The translations under genes and the position numbers were made by a program. This document shows positions 18,214 to 26,840 of a stretch of DNA of 64,000 bases, piece after piece. This stretch comes from Dokdonella sp. (lineage in GTDB: Bacteria > Pseudomonadota > Gammaproteobacteria > Xanthomonadales > Rhodanobacteraceae). Each line of letters starts with the position of its first letter. Position 1 is the first letter of the stretch. The stretch spans positions 1,240,001-1,304,000 of the forward strand of contig JADJQH010000002.1 of assembly GCA_016712865.1 (NCBI GenBank). The letters are read 5' to 3'. A model generated the notes under the pieces. The model was given only the letters and a program-made list of their open reading frames with translations, was not told where the DNA came from and searched no databases.

Positions 18214-18327
18214 GGAAGGTCTGAACAAGTATTGTCGCGAGCAAGCTCGCTCCCACCATTGCTTGATTTTGTGGGAGCGAGCTTGCTCGCGACGAATGAG
18301 TTCCGTACGTGTTCAGAGTTTTCCTAG
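18210..18327. repeat. REPIN-like inverted-repeat element, copy A
   Basis: The 118-bp element runs from CTAGGGAAGGTCTGAACA to TGTTCAGAGTTTTCCTAG. Inside are two head-to-head REP palindromes, TCGCGAGCAAGCTCGCTCCCAC and its inverse, separated by about 15 nt, the layout called REPIN. The reverse complement of this copy differs from the element at 37869-37986 at about four positions. The TAG at each end forms the stop codon of both flanking convergent genes. Confidence 0.85.
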
Positions 18328-18977
18328 CGCCCCGGCAGCACGTAAAGCAGTATCGAAAAAAACTGAAGGACGCTGCCGCCCAGCACGAACAGGTGCCACA
18401 AGGCGTGATTGAAGGGCAGCCGCTTCCACAGGTAGAACGGCACGCCCAGCGTGTAGCAAAGGCCCCCACCGAACAGCAGCCAGAGTCCGCCGGGCGCAAT
18501 GTTTTCCATGAGTGGCTTGAGGGCAACGATGCCGATCCAGCCCATGCCGACGTACAGCAGCGCGGCGACTTTTCGATTGTGCATGCCGCGCAGTTCCAGG
18601 GTGATTCCGATCAATGCCAAGGTCCAGACCAGAAGGAACAGCGTCCATCCCCACGCTCCACCCAGACTGATCAACGCGAACGGCGTGTAGGTTCCGGCGA
18701 TCAGCAGAAAGATGGCGGAATGATCAAGCAGGCGCAGGATCGGCTTGAGGCGCGCGTGCGAAACCGCGTGATAGACCGTCGATGCGGTGTAGAGCAGGAT
18801 CAGGGTCGCGCCATAGACGCAGACACTGACAATGCGCCAGGCGCCACCGTGCAGGGTGGCATACGTGGCCAGCACGGCCAGGCCGGCAATGCTGAGAACG
18901 ATCCCGAGCGCGTGGCTCAGGCTCGATGCGATTTCCTCGGCATTCGAATAGGCCGGTTGCGCGCCGGGATGGCTCAT
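18324..18977 (-). CDS. hemolysin III / TrhA (PAQR) family membrane protein
   Basis: A 217-residue protein with seven predicted membrane helices. Family marks are the N-terminal YSNAEEIASSLSHALG (conserved Glu/Ser/His), YHAVSH with the zinc-type His, and the C-terminal PFNHALWHLFVLGGS (two His). Bacterial PAQR proteins of this type are linked to membrane-lipid or fluidity homeostasis. The TAG stop lies in the right end of the adjacent repeat element. Confidence 0.88.
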   Translation of the reverse strand: MSHPGAQPAYSNAEEIASSLSHALGIVLSIAGLAVLATYATLHGGAWRIVSVCVYGATLILLYTASTVYHAVSHARLKPILRLLDHSAIFLLIAGTYTPFALISLGGAWGWTLFLLVWTLALIGITLELRGMHNRKVAALLYVGMGWIGIVALKPLMENIAPGGLWLLFGGGLCYTLGVPFYLWKRLPFNHALWHLFVLGGSVLQFFSILLYVLPGR

Positions 18978-19004
18978 TTGCAGGCTGTCATTCGGGCAAG
19001 CGCG

Positions 19005-19442
19005 TCAGGGCTTGCTGATGATGAAATTGCCAAAGGCGACACCGAGATCCCAGCCGCGGCCCTTGCCACTCAAGGCCAGCGAGATCGGCCCCTTGGTCAC
19101 CACGCGCGCACTGGCGGATTTCCCCGCACCGGCATGGGCTTCGGCCGTGGCATAGCCACCGATGATGTCCTCGATGTTGTAGACCTCGCTGAACTTGCCG
19201 ATGCCATTGTCGATTTCCGACTTGCCAAAACTGAGCCCACCGCCCTTGGCGGATATGTTCACCTTCATGGACTGGCCGTTGTCGCAGGTGACGGTTCCGC
19301 TGCCCGTGGCGTGCTTGTAGAACGCCGACCAACCGGACATGGAGAAGCGCAATTCGCAGTCGATGGGACCGGCGGCGAGGGCCGGTGCGCTCAGCGCTGC
19401 GAGCATGAGGAAACCTGAAACCATCAGGGGAAAGCGAGTCAT
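19005..19442 (-). CDS. exported protein of unknown function
   Basis: A 145-residue protein from ATG 19442, preceded by GGAG. Signal peptide at residues 1-24 (ALA-A). The mature part is a Gly-rich beta-type sequence (GSGTVTCDNGQSM, KGGGLSFGKSEIDNG, IIGGYATAEAHAGAG, GWDLGVAFGNFII) that could form a small barrel; two Cys may pair. I do not recognise the family with confidence. It diverges from the universal stress protein gene at 19597. Confidence 0.7.
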   Translation of the reverse strand: MTRFPLMVSGFLMLAALSAPALAAGPIDCELRFSMSGWSAFYKHATGSGTVTCDNGQSMKVNISAKGGGLSFGKSEIDNGIGKFSEVYNIEDIIGGYATAEAHAGAGKSASARVVTKGPISLALSGKGRGWDLGVAFGNFIISKP

Positions 19443-19596
19443 GGTGAAATCTCCAGGGGGAGATCGGCATTCTGCGACCATGCACCGCCTTGCACAACAT
19501 GAGGCGGCGACGGTTTGCCGCAGCGGGATGGAATTCATTCAGCCTGCTTGCCTGCGGGGGTAAACTCGGAACATCGATGCAGAGAAGGTGATGGTG

Positions 19597-20421
19597 ATGT
19601 CCAATTTCGATGTGGTGATCCACCTGCGCCGCTGCGAAAGTGGCGTTCCTGCGACCGAAGCCGGATTGGCCCTGGCCGCGCGCCTCGGTGCGCATGTTCT
19701 CGGCTTGCATGTGGTGGCCTTGGCCACTGCTGCCTTTGTTTCCCCGGAAGCAGTGGCCGTGCAGGTGAACGAGAGCAGCCATCTGCTGGATGAGGCGCGC
19801 CAACGTGCGCCTTGGTGGCAAAGCCAATTGCAACGTCACGGCCTGCAAGGTGAGTTCCAGGTTGTGCAAGGCGACACCGTGGAAGCACTCTGCCACGCCT
19901 CGCGCTGGTCGGAGCTGATTGTTGCCGAGCGCCCCTGTTCGAATCCGGATGCACCGGTGGGCTGGGGTATCGTTTCGCGAACGGTGTTCGGGGCTTCGGC
20001 ACCGGTGGTGGTGGTGCCGGAAGGTGCGCGCGTGGATCAGATCGGCGAGCACATGCTGGTGGCCTGGAACGGCAGCCGCGAAGCAACCCTCGCCATTCGC
20101 GGGGCATTGCCGCTGCTCAAACGCGCCAGCCGGATCACTGTATTGGAAGGCGATCCCAGCCCGAGCCCGCTCGGTATCGACACGCTACCCGACTTCAATC
20201 TGCGCACCTGGTTCGAACGTCGCGGCATCAGCGCGGAATTCCGCCCCTTCAAGCCGGGCAAGGATCACGGCCATGCCCTGCTGGAAGTTGCCAACGGCAT
20301 GGGCGCCAACATGATCGTTCTCGGTGCATGGGGCCAATCACGCATCACCGAACTGGTGCTCGGCGGCGTAACCCGCCACCTGTTCCAGCACAGCAATTTG
20401 CCGCTGCTGGTGGCGCATTGA
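19597..20421 (+). CDS. universal stress protein, tandem UspA domains
   Basis: A 274-residue protein of two Usp halves. The second half is clearer: it starts at HMLVAWNGSREATLAIR and ends in VLGAWGQSRITELVLGGVTRHLFQHS-LPLLVAH, a common form of the nucleotide-binding Gly loop. The first half (VVIHLRRCESG ... APVVVVPEG) is more degenerate. Such proteins bind ATP or sense stress; targets are unknown. Several starts cluster here; ATG 19597 is best placed after AGAGAAGG. Confidence 0.88.
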   Translation: MSNFDVVIHLRRCESGVPATEAGLALAARLGAHVLGLHVVALATAAFVSPEAVAVQVNESSHLLDEARQRAPWWQSQLQRHGLQGEFQVVQGDTVEALCHASRWSELIVAERPCSNPDAPVGWGIVSRTVFGASAPVVVVPEGARVDQIGEHMLVAWNGSREATLAIRGALPLLKRASRITVLEGDPSPSPLGIDTLPDFNLRTWFERRGISAEFRPFKPGKDHGHALLEVANGMGANMIVLGAWGQSRITELVLGGVTRHLFQHSNLPLLVAH

Positions 20422-20684
20422 GAGAACGGGAATTGAGAATGGGGAATGGAGAATGGTTCAAGCAACGCGCGCTTCGACCTTGCGTTTGATCTGCGCTTGA
20501 CGATCCCCGATTGATTCGCCGCATCCTGCGGCTCTCCCGCTGGCGTACCCAGAGGGCATAAAGGAGAGGGTTGGGGTGAGGGTGGGGCAACACGCTGGCG
20601 CAAGTCCTCGAACAAGCCCTGGCCCCTCCCTCGCCCGCGTCCTTGGCGCGATCTTTCCTTCATGCCCTCGGGGTCTGCGCGCAT
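20422..20684. repeat. gene-free stretch with degenerate ATTCCC heptamers and a repeat shared with 37835-37863
   Basis: Positions 20426-20455 read as degenerate heptamers of the complement of (C/G/T)ATTCCC. Then GAATGGTTCAAGCAACGCGCGCTTCG (split: GAATGGTTCAAGC, then AACGCGCGCTTCG; 20451-20476) closely matches 37835-37863. The rest (20480-20684) contains a Pro/Gly-like GC-rich segment without a credible gene or terminator. Confidence 0.45.
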
Positions 20685-21233
20685 TCATGGCGCCGGTCGG
20701 CCACGCAGGCCACTCCCGCGTGCCTTGGGGTGCCAGATGGCCGCAACGACATGCCCGAGGGTAAGACCGATCAGGATCCAACCACAGCCAATGTGCAGGT
20801 ACCACGCCAAGGCTCGACCGGTTTCGTCATCCGCCGGCGCAACGAACACGCGCGGCAGGTCAAACCATCCGAACACGTCCATTGGCGCCTGCATCCACAC
20901 CCATATGACGTAGCCGCTGATCGGCAACAGGAACATCAGCGCATACAGCGCACCATGCACGCAGACCACCAGGCGCCGATGCCATGCACTCGCGCCCGCC
21001 CGCACACCGCGCGTGCCGCGTGCGAGACACCAGGCCAGGCGCAAGACCATCAGCAGCACCAGCAACATGCCAAGCTGGTAGTGCAGCCGGAGCAGGAAGA
21101 AGCCAGCCTGTTGCCCGGGCACGCCTTCCGATAGCCATCCGAGCAGGAATTGGATTGGCAGAACGAGCGCCACCGCCCAGTGCAGCAGGCGGGCGGGAAA
21201 GCGATGGCGACCGGCGCTGGATGCCTCGATCAT
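20685..21233 (-). CDS. cytochrome b561 family protein
   Basis: A 182-residue four-helix protein. Candidate heme-b ligands are the His in ARLLHW, LRLHYQLG, CVHGALY and YLHIGCG, spread over the helices as in the bacterial b561 (CybB-like) family, which passes electrons from quinol. It starts 4 nt inside the end of the intradiol-dioxygenase-like gene (21230-21233, ATGA), so the two are co-translated. Confidence 0.88.
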   Translation of the reverse strand: MIEASSAGRHRFPARLLHWAVALVLPIQFLLGWLSEGVPGQQAGFFLLRLHYQLGMLLVLLMVLRLAWCLARGTRGVRAGASAWHRRLVVCVHGALYALMFLLPISGYVIWVWMQAPMDVFGWFDLPRVFVAPADDETGRALAWYLHIGCGWILIGLTLGHVVAAIWHPKARGSGLRGRPAP

Positions 21234-21874
21234 CCGAGTGACGAATCCGGATGACCGGGAATGCGCAATCCCAGAGTGATGTCCCGACGCACCTGCCAGA
21301 CGCCATCGCGTCGCTGCGGGCTTGCAATGCCGCTGCCGCCTCGCCCTGCGTCGTGGTCGCGAATGTATGCGGTGGTCAGCTTGGGATCATCCGTGAATAC
21401 AAGGTCGTCGATGTAATAGGTGAATCGTCCCGGCTCGATCACGTGCATGTGGATATGCTCGGGCACATCGCGGCCCGGGTAACTGCCGGGTCGGATGGAT
21501 TGGAAACGGTACATGCCTTCCGCGTCGGTCCGTACCCAGGCACGCAGGCGGCCATGCCGGCGAGCCTCGCGGGTGAGCGCGTCGCCGGGCGGATAGATCC
21601 CCTTGCGATCCGTGTGGTAGGCATAGACGATGACGCCGGAGCGGGCGTGACCGTAGCGGTCCGCGACACGACCTTCCAGGTGAAGTGGGTCACCCGCTTC
21701 CCCTGGCAACGCGATGCGCGCATGCGTGGGCAGCGTGTACGGACGTCCGTCAAAAGCAGCCTCGCAGCCTTCGCAGGGCAAACCCACTATCGGTTCGACA
21801 GGCTCCGCCCGTGCCCGAAGGCCTGCTGTCAGCGGAGTCGAAAGCAATGCAAGCAGCAGTTGGCGTCGGTCCAT
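21230..21874 (-). CDS. intradiol ring-cleavage dioxygenase-like protein
   Basis: A 214-residue protein from ATG 21874 (GAGG upstream). The N-terminus, MDRRQLLLALLSTPLTAGLRA, is probably a signal or membrane segment. The core has the beta-sandwich signature of protocatechuate/catechol dioxygenases: HLEGRVADRYGHARSGVIVYAYHTD, then TDAEGMYRFQSIRPGSYPGR and EHIHMHV. Tyr-408-like in SYPGR and the HIH His pair could supply the usual Tyr2His2 iron site. Export would be unusual for an aromatic catabolism enzyme, and the tie to a b561 cytochrome is odd. Substrate unknown. Confidence 0.8.
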   Translation of the reverse strand: MDRRQLLLALLSTPLTAGLRARAEPVEPIVGLPCEGCEAAFDGRPYTLPTHARIALPGEAGDPLHLEGRVADRYGHARSGVIVYAYHTDRKGIYPPGDALTREARRHGRLRAWVRTDAEGMYRFQSIRPGSYPGRDVPEHIHMHVIEPGRFTYYIDDLVFTDDPKLTTAYIRDHDAGRGGSGIASPQRRDGVWQVRRDITLGLRIPGHPDSSLG

Positions 21875-22010
21875 GGTCTGGCCTCGAGGGAGTTGAACCA
21901 CAAGAGGCACCAAGCACCGGATGTGTTAGCGCGCCATGTTCATGAATAATTCCGGTTAACACTTCTCGCTGTGCAACCCTCCCTTCCGGATCGCCATCCT
22001 GACGACCCAC

Positions 22011-22577
22011 GTGCCAGAAGCCGCTTCCCCATGCCTGCCCGATCTGGAGGTGGTGCGTCACGTGCGCCTTGCGCGGCGTGGATCGCAGCAGGCGTACTCG
22101 TTCCTTTACACACGCTTTGCAGCACTGGTCCACGCCATACTGCTGGGCCGATTCGCTCCGGCGCTGGCCGATGAATTGACCCAGGAATGCTTTGCCACCG
22201 CGTTTGCCAGGCTTCACCAGCTGCAGGATGACTCACGCTTTGGTGCCTGGATCGCGGCGATGGCACGGCGCATGAAGCCAACCACGGGAGCGGAGCTGCA
22301 TGATGCTCAAGACCTCGATGCGTTCCGCTGCAAAGGCGCGCAACCCGATGAGGTTGCCGATGCCGCGCACGTGCTGCGCGCCATCGCCGCCTTGCCCGAG
22401 GCGTATCGGGAAACCCTGATGTTGCGCCTGGTCGAAGGCATGAGTGGCCAACAAATTGCCGACTTGACCGGGCTCACTCCCGCGTCCGTGCGGGTGAACC
22501 TGCATCGCGGCATGGCCAGGCTGCGTGCGGCGCTGGGGCTGGCGCCGACTGCCAATGCGGAGCTGACGCATGATTGA
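22011..22577 (+). CDS. RNA polymerase ECF-type sigma factor
   Basis: A 188-residue sigma-70 family protein: region 2 (about 25-85, SFLYTRFAALVHAI ... DELTQECFATAFARLHQL) and region 4 (about 120-175, ALPEAYRETLMLRLVEGMSGQQIADLTGLTPASVRVNLHRG). The only full-length start is GTG 22011, which has no clear ribosome site; GTG 22062, 11 nt after GGAGG, is an alternative that still leaves region 2 whole. It overlaps the FecR-like gene by 8 nt, so it is probably held in check by that protein. Confidence 0.9.
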   Translation: MPEAASPCLPDLEVVRHVRLARRGSQQAYSFLYTRFAALVHAILLGRFAPALADELTQECFATAFARLHQLQDDSRFGAWIAAMARRMKPTTGAELHDAQDLDAFRCKGAQPDEVADAAHVLRAIAALPEAYRETLMLRLVEGMSGQQIADLTGLTPASVRVNLHRGMARLRAALGLAPTANAELTHD

Positions 22578-23577
22578 CAACGACGACCCCCTGTGGAATC
22601 CGGCTGCGCAAGCCGATGAGGATCTCGCCCGCATCCAAAACCTGTTGGGTCGCTACGGCGTGCGTGCACGCGACCTGTCGGCTCCTCGAATGGCCGCACC
22701 GTCGCGCCTTCGGCGCAGCCTGCCCTGGGCGCTCGCCGCCAGCATTGCATTGCTGTTGATGGGCGCGGGCTTCCAGTATCGGTTGAGTTGGACGGCGGAT
22801 GGCAGCTGGAGCGCCGTGCTCGGCAAGGGATCGCCCTCCGCGGCGAACATCATGCTGGCGCCTGGCCAGCGCCTGGGCACGGCGACCAACCAGACGGCAA
22901 TGATCGAGGTGGCACGCATTGGCGAAATCAGGCTGTCGCCCGATTCGCGCTTGCGCTTGCTGGAAACCCGCTCGGGGCACCATCGAGTGAAGCTTGAGCA
23001 TGGCCACATGCGGGCGCGCATCTGGGCGCCACCGGGGTATTTCGCCGTCAGCACCGAACATGCTGAAGTCGTGGATCTGGGTTGTGATTTTGATATTTGG
23101 ACAAACGCGGACGGCTCGGGCCGGGTTTCCGTGCGCAGCGGCTGGGTGAGCTATCGCGTCGGCAGCGAAGACATCCTGGTGCCGCAGGGCTACACGCTGG
23201 GGTTCGCCGCGGACCGGGTGCAAACTCCGCTGGCCGATGGCGCGACACCGGAATTCGCTCAGGCCGTGGAGACTTTGGAATCCGCAGTCCGCGCCGATCC
23301 ATACGCGCCAACCATCAATGCCTCGGCTCAAGCGGTTGCCGTCGCCGCGCGTGACGAAGACGCCTTCACCTTGCTGAGCCTGTTGACTCGCTGGCCGCGT
23401 CTGGCAACCACGGACTTGTATTCACGCCTGGGCAAGACATTGGGCATCGAAGATGACGATGCGCAGCACCGTCGCGCGTGGGTATCGGGAGACGCACAGG
23501 CCATCGATGCGTGGTGGCAAAAGCTGCCACGGCATCCCAAGCAATGGTGGGTCAACTGGCGCGACGCCCTGGGTTGA
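22570..23577 (+). CDS. FecR-domain membrane protein, probable anti-sigma factor
   Basis: A 335-residue protein with a cytoplasmic N-terminus, one membrane helix (about 51-68) and a periplasmic FecR-type beta domain (about 95-215; LAPGQRLGTATNQTAMIEVARIGEIRLSPDSRLRLLE split by eye into its repeats, then GYFAVSTEHAEVVDLGCDFDI). It is expected to bind the sigma factor encoded 8 nt upstream. No TonB receptor gene lies next to it, so it is not a classic Fec-type iron system. The tail is rich in Trp and unassigned. Confidence 0.85.
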   Translation: MIDNDDPLWNPAAQADEDLARIQNLLGRYGVRARDLSAPRMAAPSRLRRSLPWALAASIALLLMGAGFQYRLSWTADGSWSAVLGKGSPSAANIMLAPGQRLGTATNQTAMIEVARIGEIRLSPDSRLRLLETRSGHHRVKLEHGHMRARIWAPPGYFAVSTEHAEVVDLGCDFDIWTNADGSGRVSVRSGWVSYRVGSEDILVPQGYTLGFAADRVQTPLADGATPEFAQAVETLESAVRADPYAPTINASAQAVAVAARDEDAFTLLSLLTRWPRLATTDLYSRLGKTLGIEDDDAQHRRAWVSGDAQAIDAWWQKLPRHPKQWWVNWRDALG

Positions 23578-23635
23578 TATCAGCAGCCGTGCAGATGCAC
23601 GTGCAGCGGCCGCTGGTTGCACGCAACGCCGGGAT

Positions 23636-25363
23636 TCATCGCGCCGAAGTGCAGATGGGTGCAAGCCTGTTCAGTTCCTTCGCAGGCGCGGCAAAGTCGA
23701 TCGATGCCAGCTCGCCATCGTCAGCGGCGCTGTACCAGACCGCGCCGTTGGGGAACATCACCACCAGAATCCCGCCGAAGCCGGACATGAAGGGAACCCA
23801 TGTGGGTTTGTCGCAGCCCAGTTCCTTTTGCAGGTTGCGCGCCCAGAAGCCGTGCTGGTAGCGGAAGTTCGCAAGGTGCGCGACTTGCAGGCCACGCTGC
23901 GCGGGATCGCGTTGTAGTGCTTCATCCAGCAGACGGGCATCCAGCAAGGTCTCGCCGCCGATCATGCCGTGATCGACTCCGATGTAGCGGCCGAGTTTGG
24001 CGATGTCGTCGGCGTGCAGGAACAGACCCCAGCCGACAAACGGCTGTGCGTATGAATCGTAGGTGCGGCGCGTGCTGCGCGCGGTGGGGCTGAGCTTCAA
24101 TGCCGCGTAGATGTCGGCATCAACCACGTCGCTGAAGATGTCCTTGCCCCGCTGGCCGGGTTGCTGCCTGAGCAGCGTGTTGAGGCCGACGCCGAGCAGG
24201 AAGGTGTCGGCGGTGTGGTAGACCCAGGTCTTGCCCGGCTCGGACTTGCGCGGATAGGCCTCGCAAGCGAAGGCGAGCTTGTGCGCGTAGTCTTCCGGAT
24301 TGAAGAACTGCACGATCTTGGCCGCATCCTCGTCGGCCATGTAGCTGGCTGAATCGTAATGTCCGCTGGCCATGTCCAGGAGGTTCAGCAGGCTCACGTC
24401 TTTCCATGCCTCCGTGCGGCAACCGGTTGCCTGGATGATGCTGACCGGCTGCCTCGTGGTACCAGTAAACAACTTCTCCATGCGCATCAGCGCGATGCCG
24501 CCCACCACCGATTTCGCCAGCGAATACGAGGGCACATCGAGCACGTCGCAATAGGGATATCCGCCGTGACGCGTCGGGCAATCCGAAACATAGTGGATGC
24601 CCTTGTAGAACACGCCATGGCGGGTGCGCGAACGCTCGGGCGCGGTGGCGAGCCTGTCCACGTCCAGTCCGGGAAACTCATCGGCCAATGCCGATAGCGG
24701 TCGGATCGGCAAGCGTGCAGCAACTTCGGCCATGTAGTCATCGCCGATGCGGCGCGCATCGGCTTGCGCCTGCGGCGTATAGCGCGCCTTGAGCCAACCC
24801 CAGATGTCGCGTTGCAGATACAGGCAGGTCTCGCTGCTGACCTGCATCGCCGCGCGGCCAACAATGCGCTTGTCGTCGAACAGGAACATCAGCACGCCAT
24901 TGTGCGTGCAGTTGGCATTCTTCTGGGTCAGCGCAAACGGAATGGCGGCGCGCGTGTAGCCGTGATCACCGGGCTCATCCCAGACCCGTCCCGGTTCCAG
25001 GATCACTTCCCACCATGCGTGCTTTCCGCGGATCGGCCCGCGCAGCTGCGGGATCAACACATCGCCGTGTTGGACAAAGGCAAAATCGAAATCCTCGGGA
25101 AACGATTTCGAAGCCTTGATGTTTTCGGCAGTCAGGTAATCGGTGTTGGCGACGCGCGTGCGCTGCTCGGGTTGTCCGGACAGCGTCAGCCGGCCTTCGA
25201 AGCGATGCGTGGGCGGTCTTGCGTCCTTGCCCGGCGCATAGGCGGACAAGTCCACGCTGTCGCGATAGCGTCCCGCAGTCATCGTCGCGTAATCGAGGGC
25301 CTCGCGCGCCTGCGCCGGCAGCGCCAGCACGATCAGCCAACACGCAAGCAGACACCGCGCCAT
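23636..25363 (-). CDS. exported serine hydrolase (beta-lactamase/class C-like)
   Basis: A 575-residue protein with a signal peptide (1-19, AQA-R). The penicillin-binding fold shows at SYSLAKSVVGG (SxxK nucleophile motif, about residue 280); YHTADTF could stand for the Tyr motif (YxN normally). The N-terminal 250 residues are extra compared with simple class C-like hydrolases and resemble no domain I know. ATG 25363 lies one base after the stop of the dehydrogenase gene, so it is the last gene of the long minus-strand operon. The substrate may be an ester, amide or small peptide. Confidence 0.82.
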   Translation of the reverse strand: MARCLLACWLIVLALPAQAREALDYATMTAGRYRDSVDLSAYAPGKDARPPTHRFEGRLTLSGQPEQRTRVANTDYLTAENIKASKSFPEDFDFAFVQHGDVLIPQLRGPIRGKHAWWEVILEPGRVWDEPGDHGYTRAAIPFALTQKNANCTHNGVLMFLFDDKRIVGRAAMQVSSETCLYLQRDIWGWLKARYTPQAQADARRIGDDYMAEVAARLPIRPLSALADEFPGLDVDRLATAPERSRTRHGVFYKGIHYVSDCPTRHGGYPYCDVLDVPSYSLAKSVVGGIALMRMEKLFTGTTRQPVSIIQATGCRTEAWKDVSLLNLLDMASGHYDSASYMADEDAAKIVQFFNPEDYAHKLAFACEAYPRKSEPGKTWVYHTADTFLLGVGLNTLLRQQPGQRGKDIFSDVVDADIYAALKLSPTARSTRRTYDSYAQPFVGWGLFLHADDIAKLGRYIGVDHGMIGGETLLDARLLDEALQRDPAQRGLQVAHLANFRYQHGFWARNLQKELGCDKPTWVPFMSGFGGILVVMFPNGAVWYSAADDGELASIDFAAPAKELNRLAPICTSAR

Positions 25364-25364
25364 T

Positions 25365-26840
25365 TCAGATTTCCCCGATGCAGACGTATTTTAGTTCGGT
25401 GTAGTCATCGAGGCCGTACTTCGAACCTTCGCGTCCATTGCCGGATTGCTTGATACCGCCGAACGGCGCGACTTCGGTGGAGATGATGCCGGTGTTGACG
25501 CCGACGATGCCGCACTCCAGCGCCTCGGCCACGCGCCAGCAACGCGCCAGATCGCGCGTGTAGAAATAACCGGCCAGGCCGAACTCGGTATCGTTGGCCA
25601 TGCCGATGACCTCGGCCTCGGTATCGAAGCGGAACAAGGGTGCCACCGGGCCGAAGGTTTCCTCGCGCGCGATCAGCATGCGCGTATCGACATCGGCCAA
25701 CAGGGTCGGCTCGTAGAAGGTTCCTCCCAGCGCATGGCGCTTGCCGCCACTCAGGACGCGTGCGCCCTTGGCCAGCGCGTCGGCAACGTGTTCCTCCACC
25801 TTGAGCAGCGCGTTGGTGTCGATCAGCGGGCCCTGGTCGGTTTCAGTGGCGAGACCATCGCCGATGCGCAGTTTCGCCACCGCATCGGCCAGCTTGCGCG
25901 CGAAGGCTTCGTACACACCGGACTGCACGAACAGGCGGTTGGCGCACACGCAGGTCTGGCCGGTATTGCGGTATTTGCTGGCGATGGCGCCGTTGACCGC
26001 GGCATCGAGGTCGGCATCGTCGAACACGATGAAGGGCGCATTGCCACCCAGTTCCAGCGACACCCGCTTCATGCCTGCGGCGCACTGCGCCATCAGCTGC
26101 TTGCCGACTTCGGTGGAGCCGGTGAAGCTCAACTTGCGCACGTGCGCATGCGAGGTCATGGCCGCACCGATCGCACGCGATGAACTGCCGGTGACGATAT
26201 TGATGACGCCGGCGGGAATACCGGCGCGTTCGGCAATCACGCCAAAGGCCAGCGCCGAGAACGGTGTCTGCAAGGCCGGCTTGCACACCACCGTGCAGCC
26301 GGCCGCCAGCGCGGGTCCGATCTTGCGCGCGAGCATGGCCGAGGGAAAATTCCATGGCGTGATCATGGCCACCACGCCGATCGGTTGGCGCAGCACCATG
26401 ATGCGCTTGTCGCGCGCATGGCCGGGGATGATGTCGCCGTACATGCGCTTGGCTTCCTCGCCGAACCATTCGAGGAAGCTGGCCGAGTAGGCAATCTCGC
26501 CGCGCGCTTCGGCCAGCGGCTTGCCCTGTTCGGCGGTGAGGATGCGTGCCAGGTCTTCCTGATGCTGCAACATCAATTCGTGCATGCGGCGCAACAGCTG
26601 CGCACGTTCCTTGGCCGTCCTGGCCGACCACGCAGGCAGGGCCGCGTGTGCGGCAACGATCGCAGCCTCGGTTTCGACAGCGCCGAAATCGGGAACCGAG
26701 CCCAGTTGCGCGCCAGTCGCCGGGTTGCCGACCACGCAGGTTCGTGCATCCGCCTGATCCAGCCAACGGCCATTGACCAGGCACTGCGTGCGCAGCAGGT
26801 CGTGATCAACCAGGCCGGCAATGGGCGGAACTGCGTTCAC
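25365..26840 (-). CDS. gabD: NAD(P)-dependent aldehyde dehydrogenase, succinate-semialdehyde type
   Basis: A 491-residue dehydrogenase that oxidises succinate semialdehyde or a similar omega-aldehyde acid. Signature segments: ITPWNFPSAMLARKIGPAL, SFTGSTEVGKQLM, LELGGNAP (catalytic Glu), NTGQTCVCANR (catalytic Cys) and the C-terminal FGGIKQSGNGREGSKYGLDDY, all as in GabD. The start is GTG at 26840, 7 nt after GGAGG; the frame stays open far upstream but that part overlaps the MFS gene. It follows the MFS gene with a 4-nt overlap. Together with the GabT-type gene at 35068 it would complete a GABA-shunt-like route. Confidence 0.92.
   Translation of the reverse strand: MNAVPPIAGLVDHDLLRTQCLVNGRWLDQADARTCVVGNPATGAQLGSVPDFGAVETEAAIVAAHAALPAWSARTAKERAQLLRRMHELMLQHQEDLARILTAEQGKPLAEARGEIAYSASFLEWFGEEAKRMYGDIIPGHARDKRIMVLRQPIGVVAMITPWNFPSAMLARKIGPALAAGCTVVCKPALQTPFSALAFGVIAERAGIPAGVINIVTGSSSRAIGAAMTSHAHVRKLSFTGSTEVGKQLMAQCAAGMKRVSLELGGNAPFIVFDDADLDAAVNGAIASKYRNTGQTCVCANRLFVQSGVYEAFARKLADAVAKLRIGDGLATETDQGPLIDTNALLKVEEHVADALAKGARVLSGGKRHALGGTFYEPTLLADVDTRMLIAREETFGPVAPLFRFDTEAEVIGMANDTEFGLAGYFYTRDLARCWRVAEALECGIVGVNTGIISTEVAPFGGIKQSGNGREGSKYGLDDYTELKYVCIGEI

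Noticed and set aside
22011-23577. Fec-type iron signalling system
   Set aside because: Sigma and FecR-like genes are present, but no TonB receptor with a signalling domain is next to them; the receptor at 29729 has no visible N-terminal signalling domain.
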